A DNA stretch of 64,000 nucleotides from Stappia indica. GTDB taxonomy: Bacteria > Pseudomonadota > Alphaproteobacteria > Rhizobiales > Stappiaceae. The position numbers and the translations under genes were made by a program. Of this stretch, positions 1 to 7,873 are shown piece after piece. Where the stretch lies: positions 124,001-188,000 of the forward strand of contig NZ_JAIVMG010000008.1 in assembly GCF_020177335.1 (NCBI RefSeq), written 5' to 3'. The notes below the pieces were generated by a model. The model searched no databases and had not been told where the DNA came from. It worked only from the letters and a program-made list of their open reading frames with translations. Positions within the stretch are counted from its first letter, which is position 1. Every line of letters starts with the position of its first letter.

Positions 1-159
1 GATGTCGAACTCTTCCTCGATCGCCAGCATCAGCTGGACCGAGGCGAAGGAGGACAGGCCGGCGGCATAAAGGTCGCTGTCTTCGCCAAGGGTGGCCGCG
101 TCGACGGGGAGCTTGCCGTGTTGCGCCAGAATCGTTCGAATGGTGTCGGCAGTCGCCAT
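1..159 (-). CDS. Acyl carrier protein, 5' part only
   Basis: The first 53 codons of an acyl carrier protein-like gene whose 3' end lies outside the window. The start codon is preceded by a good AGGAG. The visible part has the ACP helix I/loop pattern and then LSSFASVQLMLAIEEEFDI, which aligns with the DSL(D)xVELVMALEEEF phosphopantetheine region of AcpP. The second serine of SSF takes the place of the modified serine, so the usual DSL is SSF here. It is therefore probably a specialised carrier protein rather than housekeeping AcpP. Its partner enzymes would be further downstream on the minus strand, outside the window. Divergent from the thiolase gene. Confidence 0.8.
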   Translation of the reverse strand, partial: MATADTIRTILAQHGKLPVDAATLGEDSDLYAAGLSSFASVQLMLAIEEEFDI

Positions 160-478
160 GACCTGCTCTCCTGTTATTCCTGATCAAAAAAAACGGGCAG
201 TCCGAGGGACCGCTTTGTGCCGGTGATGGTGCGGCCTCGGCGTTTAAAATCCCTAAAACGCAACCGGCGCTCGTGGCAAAGCTACGGATAAGGTTAACCG
301 GAACTCTCTGCCCGCAGCGGCGAAGAACGGCAGGCCAGCGCCGTGGGTTCGAATTTAATTGACCGTCCGGTCGGCTTATTATTTCATGCTGCGACGCGGC
401 GTGGTTGACGCGCTGAACGACGTGTCGGAAAAGACCTCCTGATTTTGTCAGGATTGGGCCCGCGGGAGGGGCATGAGA
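160..478. other. Divergent intergenic region, acp-like / thiolase
   Basis: A 319-bp non-coding stretch between two divergent genes, so it must hold both promoters. I see no RNA gene or terminator in it. The only notable element is a short palindrome at 361-372, listed separately. Confidence 0.6.
359..382 (+). promoter_or_regulatory. Possible TetR-type operator upstream of thiolase
   Basis: GACCG-TC-CGGTC at 361-372 is a perfect 5-bp inverted repeat. It resembles the ACCG/CGGT operators often bound by TetR repressors of acyl-CoA and aromatic catabolism genes. A TATTAT at 377-382 follows. The regulator is not in the window, so this is tentative. Confidence 0.3.
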
Positions 479-1684
479 ATGCGCAACGCCTATATTGTCG
501 ATTACATTCGCACACCGATCGGACGGTTTGGCGGGGCGCTCAGCCCGGTTCGCGCCGACGATCTCGGCGCCGTTCCCATTCGTGCCTTGATGGAACGCAA
601 TGCCTCCGTCGACTGGGCGCGGCTGGATGATGTGATCTACGGCTGCGCCAACCAGGCGGGCGAGGACAACCGCAACGTGGCCCGCATGGCCGCCTTGTTG
701 GCCGGGCTGCCGCAGGAGGTGCCGGGCACCACCGTCAATCGGCTGTGCGGCTCCGGCATGGATGCGGTGATCATGGCCGCCCGCGCCATTCGCTGCGGTG
801 AGGCGGATCTGATGATCGCCGGCGGTGTGGAAAGCATGAGCCGCGCGCCCTTCGTCATGCCCAAGGCGGACAGCGCCTTTTCCCGCAAGGCGGAGATTTT
901 TGACACGACCATCGGCTGGCGCTTTGTCAATCCGGTGATGAAGGCGCAATACGGCATCGATTCCATGCCGGAGACAGCGGAAAATGTCGCCGAAGACTTC
1001 AACATCGGCCGGGCCGATCAGGACGCCTTCGCCGCCCGCTCGCAGGCAAAGGCCGTCGCCGCCCAGGAAAACGGTCGCCTCGCCCGGGAAATCACGCCAG
1101 TGACCATCCCCCAGCGCAAGGGCGATCCGGTTATTGTCGAGCGTGATGAACACCCGCGTGCGGGAACCACGGCGGAGAAACTCGCCAAGCTGCCAACCCC
1201 GTTCCGCTCCGAAGGATCGGTGACGGCGGGCAACGCCTCCGGCGTCAATGATGGCGCGGCCGCGCTGCTGATTGCCTCGGAAGAGGCGGTGAAGGCTTAT
1301 GGGCTGACGCCGATTGCCCGGGTTCTGGGTGGGGCCGCCGCCGGTGTGCCGCCGCGCGTGATGGGCATCGGTCCGGTTCCGGCAACGCGCAAGCTGCTGG
1401 CCCGCCTTGGGCTGGCGGTGAGCGACATGGATGTGATCGAGCTGAACGAGGCTTTTGCCGCGCAAGGGTTGGCGGTGATGCGCGACCTCGGTCTTGCCGA
1501 CGATGCCGCCAACGTCAATCCCAATGGCGGGGCCATTGCGCTGGGCCATCCGCTCGGCATGTCGGGCGCGCGGATCGTCGGGACGGCGGCGCTGCAACTG
1601 GCCGAGACCGGCGGCCGCTACGGCCTGTCGACCATGTGCATCGGCGTTGGTCAGGGTATTGCCTGTGCCATTGAGCGAGCCTGA
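479..1684 (+). CDS. pcaF: 3-oxoadipyl-CoA / acetyl-CoA acyltransferase (thiolase)
   Basis: Thiolase of about 401 residues, the usual length for PcaF. PcaF cleaves 3-oxoadipyl-CoA with CoA to succinyl-CoA and acetyl-CoA, the last step of the beta-ketoadipate and phenylacetate routes. The nucleophile cysteine is residue 90 in [11 protein letters not shown]. The C-terminal thiolase signatures [17 protein letters not shown] (catalytic His) and CIGVGQG (second Cys) are intact. The stretch [20 protein letters not shown] is typical of PcaF/PaaJ rather than PhaA or FadA. The ATG at 479 is preferred over the in-frame ATG at 473 because it sits at proper distance from GGGAGG (464-469) and matches the family N terminus [15 protein letters not shown]. 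It is a stand-alone gene ending at a strong hairpin. Other acyl chains remain possible substrates, since no other aromatic-pathway gene is adjacent. Confidence 0.85.
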   Translation: MRNAYIVDYIRTPIGRFGGALSPVRADDLGAVPIRALMERNASVDWARLDDVIYGCANQAGEDNRNVARMAALLAGLPQEVPGTTVNRLCGSGMDAVIMAARAIRCGEADLMIAGGVESMSRAPFVMPKADSAFSRKAEIFDTTIGWRFVNPVMKAQYGIDSMPETAENVAEDFNIGRADQDAFAARSQAKAVAAQENGRLAREITPVTIPQRKGDPVIVERDEHPRAGTTAEKLAKLPTPFRSEGSVTAGNASGVNDGAAALLIASEEAVKAYGLTPIARVLGGAAAGVPPRVMGIGPVPATRKLLARLGLAVSDMDVIELNEAFAAQGLAVMRDLGLADDAANVNPNGGAIALGHPLGMSGARIVGTAALQLAETGGRYGLSTMCIGVGQGIACAIERA

Positions 1685-1716
1685 ACACCGCTTTCCTTGA
1701 TCGTCTGCAACATACG

Positions 1717-1744
1717 GCCGTCCCGGATGCGGGACGGCTTTTTT
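1717..1744 (+). terminator. Rho-independent terminator after thiolase
   Basis: GCCGTCCCG (1717-1725) pairs perfectly with CGGGACGGC (1730-1738), a 9-bp GC-rich stem with a 4-nt loop, followed by six T residues. It lies between the convergent thiolase and methyltransferase genes. Confidence 0.9.
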
Positions 1745-1747
1745 GCG

Positions 1748-2560
1748 TCAGTCGATCAGAGCCGCCATGTCCCTGTGTCCGACATGGCTGGTCAGGCGCT
1801 TCTCGGCGAGGGCCTTGCGGTGGGCCGCAGCGAAGCCGACAAGTCCCTCCCGGTCGATGCCGATTTCCTCCGCCGCCGCGATCCAGCCATCGAGCAGCAT
1901 CTCCTGAAACCCGGTCTCGTTACTGCGGGCCTGCCAGTCGGACGGGCCTTCGGTGACCTTGAAGCCTGCGGCGGCAAAGGCGTGCGCCGCGTGATCGGCG
2001 GCTTGCGGTCCGAGCGCGGGGCCAAAGCCCTTGTCCCCGCGCTGATGGGTGTTCATCGCCGCGCGCACGGTCTCGTCAAACGGATGCGGCGGGGAAACGG
2101 ACATGCGTCCGTCATAGGTCAGCATCGCCAGGAACGGCAGCCGGGCACGAGCAAGGTCGCCGGCCAGCCGGTCAAGCCAATCGCTGGAGACAAGATCGAG
2201 AAACGCCGAGGTGGTGACTGCATCGACACCGCCGAGCAGGGCAGGCGGCACCCCATCGGCAAGATCCGCCTCGATAACCTCGACCGGGGTTTCCCCGGGC
2301 AATGCCAGCTCCCGGGCGACGGCGATCAGCGCAGGATCGAATTCCGCCAGCCGCCAGCGGTGAGGGAAGGGCAGGTGCGGGCTCAATGCCCGCGCGCTGG
2401 CGCCTGTACCCGATCCCAGATCGAGCAGGGTCAGCGGGCGTTGCAGCCGTGCCTGGCGCTGTTTGAGTGCGGAGACGAATGCCTCGCGCACGGCCGCGTT
2501 GCGTGCCCTGAGGTCGACCGGCTCGCGCAAGGCGAGCCACTGGTGGGAAAACCCGCTCAT
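1748..2560 (-). CDS. Class I SAM-dependent methyltransferase
   Basis: A protein of about 270 residues with a Rossmann-type methyltransferase motif I, LLDLGSGTGASARAL, near residue 45, then an acidic motif II region (RLAEFDP). The substrate cannot be read from the sequence. The start at 2560 overlaps the stop of the upstream glycosyltransferase gene as ATGA, so translation is coupled; a longer reading from 2611 would run into the glycosyltransferase and is not needed. It is the last gene of the dehydrogenase, PTPS-like, glycosyltransferase, methyltransferase operon. By context it probably methylates the same small molecule, perhaps a pterin or its sugar. Confidence 0.8.
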   Translation of the reverse strand: MSGFSHQWLALREPVDLRARNAAVREAFVSALKQRQARLQRPLTLLDLGSGTGASARALSPHLPFPHRWRLAEFDPALIAVARELALPGETPVEVIEADLADGVPPALLGGVDAVTTSAFLDLVSSDWLDRLAGDLARARLPFLAMLTYDGRMSVSPPHPFDETVRAAMNTHQRGDKGFGPALGPQAADHAAHAFAAAGFKVTEGPSDWQARSNETGFQEMLLDGWIAAAEEIGIDREGLVGFAAAHRKALAEKRLTSHVGHRDMAALID

Positions 2561-3642
2561 TCGGACAGTCCTCTCAGAAGGTGAGCGAAGGCGCGCGCCT
2601 GATCGGGCCATGTCGGCAAGGACAGGGCATGTTTGTGCGCGCCTTCGGCAAGTGCCTGCCTTTGCCCCGGATCGGCAATCAGCCGGCGCAGGGCATCGGC
2701 GACCGTCTCCACCGCTCCGGCGGGGAGCACCACGCCGGCGGAAGCCGGGACCGTGGTGGCGACAGCGCCTTCGCCGGTGGCGATGACCGGCAGACCATGC
2801 GCCATCGCTTCGGCGAAGGCCATGCCGTACCCCTCATAAAGGGTGGTCAAAACGAAGATGTCGGCGGTGCGGTAAAGAGAGGTCACAGCGTCCTCCGGCA
2901 GGGCACCGTGCACGGTGATGCGTTCGCCGAGCCCCAGTTCCTCGATCCGCCGGGCGATCTCCACGGCATGATCCGGGTCGGCGTCCCGGCTGCCGGCGAT
3001 GTCGAGATGCCAGGTGAGGTCGGTAATCCGTGCCAGCGCCGCCAGCAGGGTCGGATAGTCCTTGCGGCGGATGAGCGAGCCTACCGCGAGCAGGCGGATA
3101 CAGGGGCGGGCGCCGGGCTCGGCTTTCTTATTCTGGGCTGGCTCGTGCGGCGGAAGGGACAGCGCGGGTTCGATGATGCCGATCCGCTCTGGCGGGACGG
3201 CAAACTCGCGAACCAGCGTGTCCGCCGTCGCAGCGCTGGTGGTGACCACCTGCCGGGCATGGGCAAGGGCGGCGCGCTCGCGGGTCGCGAGTTCGGCTCT
3301 CCGGTCGGCGCTCAACCCGCTTTCATGGGCCAGTGGGTGATGCACCAGCGCGATCAGCGCCAGCCGCTCGCCATGCCGTGCGGCAACCGCATCGAGCACG
3401 CCATAGGCCAGACCGTCGATCACCACCTGCGTCCCGTCGGCGAGCCCGGAAAGAAGCGCATCCGCTCTCGCCAGCGTCTCCGCCGTTGGTGCCGGATAGC
3501 CCTTGCCAAGGGAGAGAGCCTCGACCGCAAGGCCGATCTCCTCCAGCGCCTTCAACAGATGTCGGTCGTAGACATAGCCCCCGGTCGGCATTTCCAGCCG
3601 ACCGGGGTAGAGAAAAATGATTGGCCGCGCCCGTGGCGTCAT
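2557..3642 (-). CDS. Glycosyltransferase family 4
   Basis: A 361-residue GT-B glycosyltransferase. The N-terminal acceptor domain begins with a beta strand and glycine turn (FLYPGRLEMPTGGYVYDRHLL). The C-terminal donor domain has the GT4 signature: the LLAVGSLIRRKDYPTLLAAL strand near residue 185 and the E-x7-E motif in TLYEGYGMAFAEAMAHGLPVI near residue 280. It would transfer a sugar from a nucleotide donor; donor and acceptor are unknown. The start overlaps the PTPS-like stop (ATGA) and its own stop overlaps the methyltransferase start. This tight coupling to a pterin-type enzyme suggests a soluble pterin acceptor rather than a polysaccharide. Confidence 0.85.
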   Translation of the reverse strand: MTPRARPIIFLYPGRLEMPTGGYVYDRHLLKALEEIGLAVEALSLGKGYPAPTAETLARADALLSGLADGTQVVIDGLAYGVLDAVAARHGERLALIALVHHPLAHESGLSADRRAELATRERAALAHARQVVTTSAATADTLVREFAVPPERIGIIEPALSLPPHEPAQNKKAEPGARPCIRLLAVGSLIRRKDYPTLLAALARITDLTWHLDIAGSRDADPDHAVEIARRIEELGLGERITVHGALPEDAVTSLYRTADIFVLTTLYEGYGMAFAEAMAHGLPVIATGEGAVATTVPASAGVVLPAGAVETVADALRRLIADPGQRQALAEGAHKHALSLPTWPDQARAFAHLLRGLSE

Positions 3643-4040
3643 GCGATCGGCGCCTCGTACCAGGCGCGAGCCACATGGGATTCATGCAAGGAAACCCGGA
3701 TCGAATGCAGCTCACTTCCCGGACGGCCAAGCCGGTCGGCCCGGGCGGCTTCGGCCAGACGGTCGTGGATGTGCCGGGTCAGGAATTCGGTGGTGGTGTT
3801 CTTGCCGGCGAATTCGGGCAGCTCGTCGAGGTTCTGGAAGTTGAGCGGTGTCAGCACCTCCTTCAGCACCTCATGCGCCCGGCCGATGTCGATGACGATG
3901 CCATTGGCATCGAGCGACTGGGCGAAAAAGGCTGCATCGACCACGAAGGTCGCGCCGTGCAGCTTCTGCGCCGGCCCGAAAACCTCGCCGGAAAACGAAT
4001 GGGCAATCATGATGTGGTCGCGCACTTCAACGGCATGCAT
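3639..4040 (-). CDS. 6-pyruvoyl/6-carboxytetrahydropterin synthase-like protein
   Basis: A 133-residue T-fold protein of the PTPS/QueD family, of normal length. The zinc-site region reads MIAHSFSGEVFG and then KLHGATFVVD. Canonical enzymes have C-x3-HGH there, and the fold continues with IDIGRAHEVLKEVL and NTTTEFLTRHIHDRL. Comparing with E. coli QueD from memory, the catalytic Cys is absent, the second His of HGH is Ala, and the LDH catalytic segment is LNF. It may therefore bind a pterin without performing the QueD reaction, or catalyse a different step. It is the second gene of the operon, 23 nt after the dehydrogenase, and overlaps the glycosyltransferase start. Normal queuosine genes are not adjacent. 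Confidence 0.8.
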   Translation of the reverse strand: MHAVEVRDHIMIAHSFSGEVFGPAQKLHGATFVVDAAFFAQSLDANGIVIDIGRAHEVLKEVLTPLNFQNLDELPEFAGKNTTTEFLTRHIHDRLAEAARADRLGRPGSELHSIRVSLHESHVARAWYEAPIA

Positions 4041-4063
4041 GGGATATCTCCAGACGAAAGGGA

Positions 4064-5095
4064 TCAGTTCTGTGGTTCGGCGTCCCGGTAATCGATCACC
4101 TGGGCGAGCGCTTCCCGTTCGCCGGAAAAAATGGCGGGAAGGAGTCCGGGGGCATCGTCGAACGCGATTGCAGGGGAGAGAAGCGCGTCGAGGACAGGCT
4201 CACGCAAAAGTGAAAGGGCGGTTGCAAGGCGCCGCCGGTAGCTCCAGCGGGCGCGTCGCTCCGGTGGCAACTGGCCGACCTGGCTCGACTTGAGCGTGAG
4301 GCGTCGGCTGTGAAAACCGCCGCCCAGATGCGCCGTCACGGGCGCGCTGCCATACCAGCTCATTTCCAGAACCGTGGCTTCCTGTCCGGCCAGCGCCAGC
4401 GCGGTGTCGAGCCCCGCCGGATTGCCGCTGGTGTGCAGCACAAGGTCCTGTTCGCCGGCCGCCTGATCGGGCGCGGCGAACCCGACGCCGAGCCGCCGGG
4501 CGATCTCCGCCCGTGCCGGATTGACGTCGACAACGGTGACCCGGGTTGCCGGGATTCGACTTGCGAGCCAGGCTGCGAGCAGTCCGACGACACCGCCGCC
4601 GACCACGGTAATGTGATCTCCCGGTGAGGCCCCGCCGTCCCATAACCCATTGAGAGCGGTTTCCATATTGGCCGCCAGCAGGGCGCGCTCGGCGCTCACT
4701 CCCTCAGGCAGGGGGTGGGCTGCCTCGGCGGGGAGGTTGAACCGGGTCTGATGCGGATGCAGCGTGAACACCGAGGTGCCGGTCGGCAACCCGTCGCCGG
4801 CGACGACATCGCCGACACAGGCGTAGCCGTATTTCACCGGGAAGGGGAAATCGCCCTCCTGGAACGGGGCGCGCATGCGCTGCCATTCGCTCTCGGGCAC
4901 CTTGCCGGTGAACACGAGCCGTTCGGTGCCCAGGCTGATGGCACTGAAGCGGGCACGCACCTGAACCTCGCCAGCGCGCGGCGGGGGGAGTGGTTCCGCC
5001 CGCAGCGCCAGTTTGCGGGGGGCCTCGGTCCACAACGCACGGGCGTATGTCGTGTCGTGGCTAAAATTTTTTTTCGGCGTCGGGCTGTGCGTCAC
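4064..5095 (-). CDS. Zinc-type alcohol dehydrogenase-like (MDR) oxidoreductase
   Basis: A 343-residue medium-chain dehydrogenase/reductase-like protein. The N-terminal GroES-like domain contains VRARFSAISLGTERLV and KYGYACVGDV. The nucleotide-binding Rossmann domain has ITVVGGGVVGLLAAWLA followed by VTVVDVNPARAEIARRLG near residue 185, with Asp after the second strand, which favours NAD. The classic cysteine ligands for structural zinc are not evident. Proteins of this subgroup act on polyol or sugar-like substrates in several pathways, but the substrate here is unknown. It is the first gene of the four-gene operon and diverges from opgH across about 90 bp, which must contain both promoters. 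By context it may reduce or oxidise the side chain or sugar of the proposed pterin product. Confidence 0.75.
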   Translation of the reverse strand: MTHSPTPKKNFSHDTTYARALWTEAPRKLALRAEPLPPPRAGEVQVRARFSAISLGTERLVFTGKVPESEWQRMRAPFQEGDFPFPVKYGYACVGDVVAGDGLPTGTSVFTLHPHQTRFNLPAEAAHPLPEGVSAERALLAANMETALNGLWDGGASPGDHITVVGGGVVGLLAAWLASRIPATRVTVVDVNPARAEIARRLGVGFAAPDQAAGEQDLVLHTSGNPAGLDTALALAGQEATVLEMSWYGSAPVTAHLGGGFHSRRLTLKSSQVGQLPPERRARWSYRRRLATALSLLREPVLDALLSPAIAFDDAPGLLPAIFSGEREALAQVIDYRDAEPQN

Positions 5096-5185
5096 AAATC
5101 CTCCTTACTGCCGCGCAACGTATGTTGCATCGCAGCGTCGCTGACGTCGACGTTGGGTATTCCGGTTCGTGTAGAGGCTTACTGA

Positions 5186-7084
5186 ATGTTTGGAGAACGT
5201 TTGCCCCATTTCCTCGCCCCCGACCAGCCCGCAAGCGGCGGCGCTGGCGAGGATCATGATATGGACCGGCCATATGTCCACCGGCCGGACGATGCGCGCC
5301 GGCTGTTCTGGCGCCGTGCCGTCTTTCTTTTTCTTGTTCTTGTCAGCATGGCCGGCCTGACCGCGCTTCTGACCATGAGCCTTGCCGGCAACGGTATCGG
5401 CTGGGGCGAAGGGCTGATGATCGCCTGTTTCGTCGCCACCCTGCCCTGGACCGTCATCGGCTTCTGGAACGCGGTGATCGGCTTTCTGGTGATGCGCCTG
5501 TCCCGCGATCCGGTGGAAAGCGTCTGCCCGATCGCGCCGGGCGATGCCAGCCGCGCGGGCTCTGCCTCGACGGCGATCCTCTCCTGCATCCGCAATGAGG
5601 ATGTGGATCAGGTGGCGGTCAATCTCGATGCCATGGCCGCGGATCTGCATCAGGCCGGGCGTTGCGAGGGCTTCTCGATCTATGTGCTGTCCGATACGGA
5701 CCAGCCGGAGATCGCCGCCCGCGAGGAAGCCGTCTTCGCGGCACTGCATGACCGCTGGGCGGCGCATATCGACATCTTCTATCGCCGCAGATCGGACAAT
5801 CCGGGCTTCAAGGCCGGCAATATTCGTGATTTTTGTGAGCGCTGGGGCGCAGCCCACGACTATGCGCTGGTGCTTGACGCGGACAGCTTCATGGCGGCGC
5901 CCGCCATTCTCGATCTGGTGGCGCGGATGGAGGCCAACCCGCGTCTGGGCATCCTGCAGACCCTGGTGGTCGGCATGCCGACGGTCAGCGCCTTTGCCCG
6001 GATCTTCCAGTTCGGCATGCGTCTTGGCATGCGCTCCTACACCCTGGGCAGCGCCTGGTGGCAGGGGGATTGCGGTCCCTATTGGGGGCACAATGCGATC
6101 CTGCGTCTGGCGCCGTTCACCGAGCATTGTCACCTGCCGGAGCTGCCGGGCAAGGGGCCGCTGGCCGGCACGATCCTCAGCCATGACCAGGTCGAGGCGG
6201 TGTTGATGCGCCGGGCCGGCTACGAGGTCCGGGTGATCCCGCGCGAGACCGAGAGCTTCGAGGAAAACCCGCCCAACCTGCTGGAGTTCATCCGCCGCGA
6301 TCTGCGCTGGTGTCAGGGCAATCTGCAGTATTTCAAGCTCTTGCGGATGCCGGGTCTTTATCCCCTCAGCCGGTTGCAGCTGCTGCTGGCGATCCTGATG
6401 TTCACCTCCGCCCCCGCTTGGCTGGCCTTCATGGCAACCGGCGCGGCGCTGGCGGCGCTGAACAGCGGCGAGATGGTGCAGATCAACGCGGCGGCGGGTC
6501 TTGCCCTGTTCGCCACCATCCTGACGATGATCTTCGCGCCGAAGATCGTCACCGTGATCGACATTCTCGCCCGCCGCGAGCTGCGGACCGCCTATGGCGG
6601 CGGTGTGCGGGTGGTGATCAGCGCGCTGACCGAGATCGTGTTTTCCGCGCTGCTGGCGCCGGTGATGGCGATTGCCGTGTCGCTGTTCATTGCCGGGCTG
6701 CCCTTCGGCCGGGCCATCGGCTGGGGCGCGCAGGTGCGCGAGACCAAGGGATTGCCCTTGGGCCTTTGCGCCAGCAAGCTGTGGCCGCAGACCCTGTTCG
6801 GCGTGTCGGGCATTGCCTTTGCCGCGTGGCTGTCGCCGGTGCTGATCTGGCCGCTGTTGCCGGTGGTGCTGGGGCCGGCGCTGGCCGTGCCGCTGTGCAT
6901 GGTTCTGTCGCGCCGCGATGTCGGCGAGCTTGCCCTGGCCACCCGGCTGTGGCGCCTGCCGGAAGAAACCGTGCCGCCCACCTGCCTCCTGCCGCTGCGC
7001 CTTCCGGCCCATGCCTCGCTCGGCGTGTCCTTCGCGCCGGTCGGTGCGATGTTCGGCGCCGAGGTGGAAAACGCCGAAGCCTGA
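5186..7084 (+). CDS. opgH: Glucans biosynthesis glucosyltransferase H
   Basis: A 632-residue inner-membrane family 2 glycosyltransferase that polymerises glucose from UDP-glucose into the linear backbone of osmoregulated periplasmic glucans. Two N-terminal membrane segments (about residues 42-65 and 75-98) precede the cytoplasmic catalytic domain. That domain has LSDTDQ, NPGFKAGNIRDF, the metal-binding VLDADS near residue 233, and the ETESFEENPPNLLEF plus RRDLRWCQGNLQ acceptor/product motifs near residues 350-375. Further C-terminal membrane helices follow. The protein is shorter than E. coli OpgH (about 850 residues), as in other alphaproteobacteria. OpgG/OpgD are not adjacent, but opgC lies 6.6 kb downstream on the same strand. 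Confidence 0.9.
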   Translation: MFGERLPHFLAPDQPASGGAGEDHDMDRPYVHRPDDARRLFWRRAVFLFLVLVSMAGLTALLTMSLAGNGIGWGEGLMIACFVATLPWTVIGFWNAVIGFLVMRLSRDPVESVCPIAPGDASRAGSASTAILSCIRNEDVDQVAVNLDAMAADLHQAGRCEGFSIYVLSDTDQPEIAAREEAVFAALHDRWAAHIDIFYRRRSDNPGFKAGNIRDFCERWGAAHDYALVLDADSFMAAPAILDLVARMEANPRLGILQTLVVGMPTVSAFARIFQFGMRLGMRSYTLGSAWWQGDCGPYWGHNAILRLAPFTEHCHLPELPGKGPLAGTILSHDQVEAVLMRRAGYEVRVIPRETESFEENPPNLLEFIRRDLRWCQGNLQYFKLLRMPGLYPLSRLQLLLAILMFTSAPAWLAFMATGAALAALNSGEMVQINAAAGLALFATILTMIFAPKIVTVIDILARRELRTAYGGGVRVVISALTEIVFSALLAPVMAIAVSLFIAGLPFGRAIGWGAQVRETKGLPLGLCASKLWPQTLFGVSGIAFAAWLSPVLIWPLLPVVLGPALAVPLCMVLSRRDVGELALATRLWRLPEETVPPTCLLPLRLPAHASLGVSFAPVGAMFGAEVENAEA

Positions 7085-7136
7085 GGCGTCCGCCTCCGCC
7101 GTGCCCTGGCGGATCGCGGCAATGTGAATGCCGGTG

Positions 7137-7205
7137 CCCTCGGTGTCTCGAGACTGTGATTTGAGCGGATCGCCGCCATTTCCCACGTTAGCGGGACACC
7201 GAGGG
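7137..7205. repeat. Widely spaced perfect inverted repeat
   Basis: CCCTCGGTGTC at 7137-7147 is exactly complementary to GACACCGAGGG at 7195-7205, an 11-bp repeat separated by 47 nt. It lies in the 160-bp gap between opgH and the next gene. There is no T-run, so a simple terminator is unlikely. It could be an operator pair or a structured leader for the downstream membrane protein. Confidence 0.6.
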
Positions 7206-7244
7206 TGACGACCGGATCGTCCCCGCTTCGCCGGAGGGACACGC

Positions 7245-7757
7245 ATGAACCAGGGCAAATCCACAACCGTTTCCGATTCTGCCGCCTTGCCGGCACTGTT
7301 TCCGCCGCTGACGGCGGCAACCCTCGGGACCATTCTTCTTGGCGGCATCCTGGCCGATGCCACCTGGGAGATATGGGCCCGGTTCATCACGCCGCTGTGG
7401 GTTGGCGGACCGCTGCAGCCGGCTGCGCTCGTGCAGTCGGTGTTCGGGTTCCGCAACCTCGCGCTGGCGGAACTGATCCATCTGGTCGTTGGTGTGGTGT
7501 TCTACCCCATCGGCTATCTCTATATCGCCCGGCCGATTGCGGATCGCTTTCTGCCGTTCCTGTCCTGGCCGGTGGTGGCGCTCGGCTATGGCGTCGGCCT
7601 GTGGACCTTCGCGCTCTATGTGATGGCGCATCTGATCGCCGGCTTTCCCGCCTTCCTCGGCTTCATTCAACTGACCTGGGCCTCGCTGGTCGGTCACTTG
7701 CTGTTCGCTCTGGTTCTCGGTGCAGTGGTTCACTGGCGCATGCCCGCCTCGCGATGA
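7245..7757 (+). CDS. Hypothetical integral membrane protein
   Basis: A 170-residue hydrophobic protein with about four membrane segments, near residues 22-44, 75-97, 105-130 and 140-162. The start is supported by CGGAGGG eight bases upstream. A negatively charged first loop (LADATWEIWARFI) and conserved-looking aromatic loops suggest a structural membrane family, but I do not recognise a domain. No catalytic motif is evident. It stands alone between opgH and the CoA-transferase gene. Confidence 0.75.
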   Translation: MNQGKSTTVSDSAALPALFPPLTAATLGTILLGGILADATWEIWARFITPLWVGGPLQPAALVQSVFGFRNLALAELIHLVVGVVFYPIGYLYIARPIADRFLPFLSWPVVALGYGVGLWTFALYVMAHLIAGFPAFLGFIQLTWASLVGHLLFALVLGAVVHWRMPASR

Positions 7758-7873
7758 CGACCGTTCGGTCGGGGCAGTGCAGAGGATGCTTGGCGGCCGC
7801 GCGGCGGTATTCTAGGGTCGTCTCCGGCCTGCGAAGCACTTCCCCTCACCCCTGCCGATGAAAGGGCCTTCTT

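Noticed and set aside
2581-4293. 570-codon plus-strand open frame across the glycosyltransferase and PTPS-like genes
   Set aside because: Lies antisense to two conserved overlapping genes and has no recognisable domain.
5105-7456. 783-codon open frame opposite opgH
   Set aside because: Composition is extreme in Gln, His, Arg and Gly with no domain, as expected for the reverse strand of a GC-rich gene; opgH on the other strand is clearly conserved.
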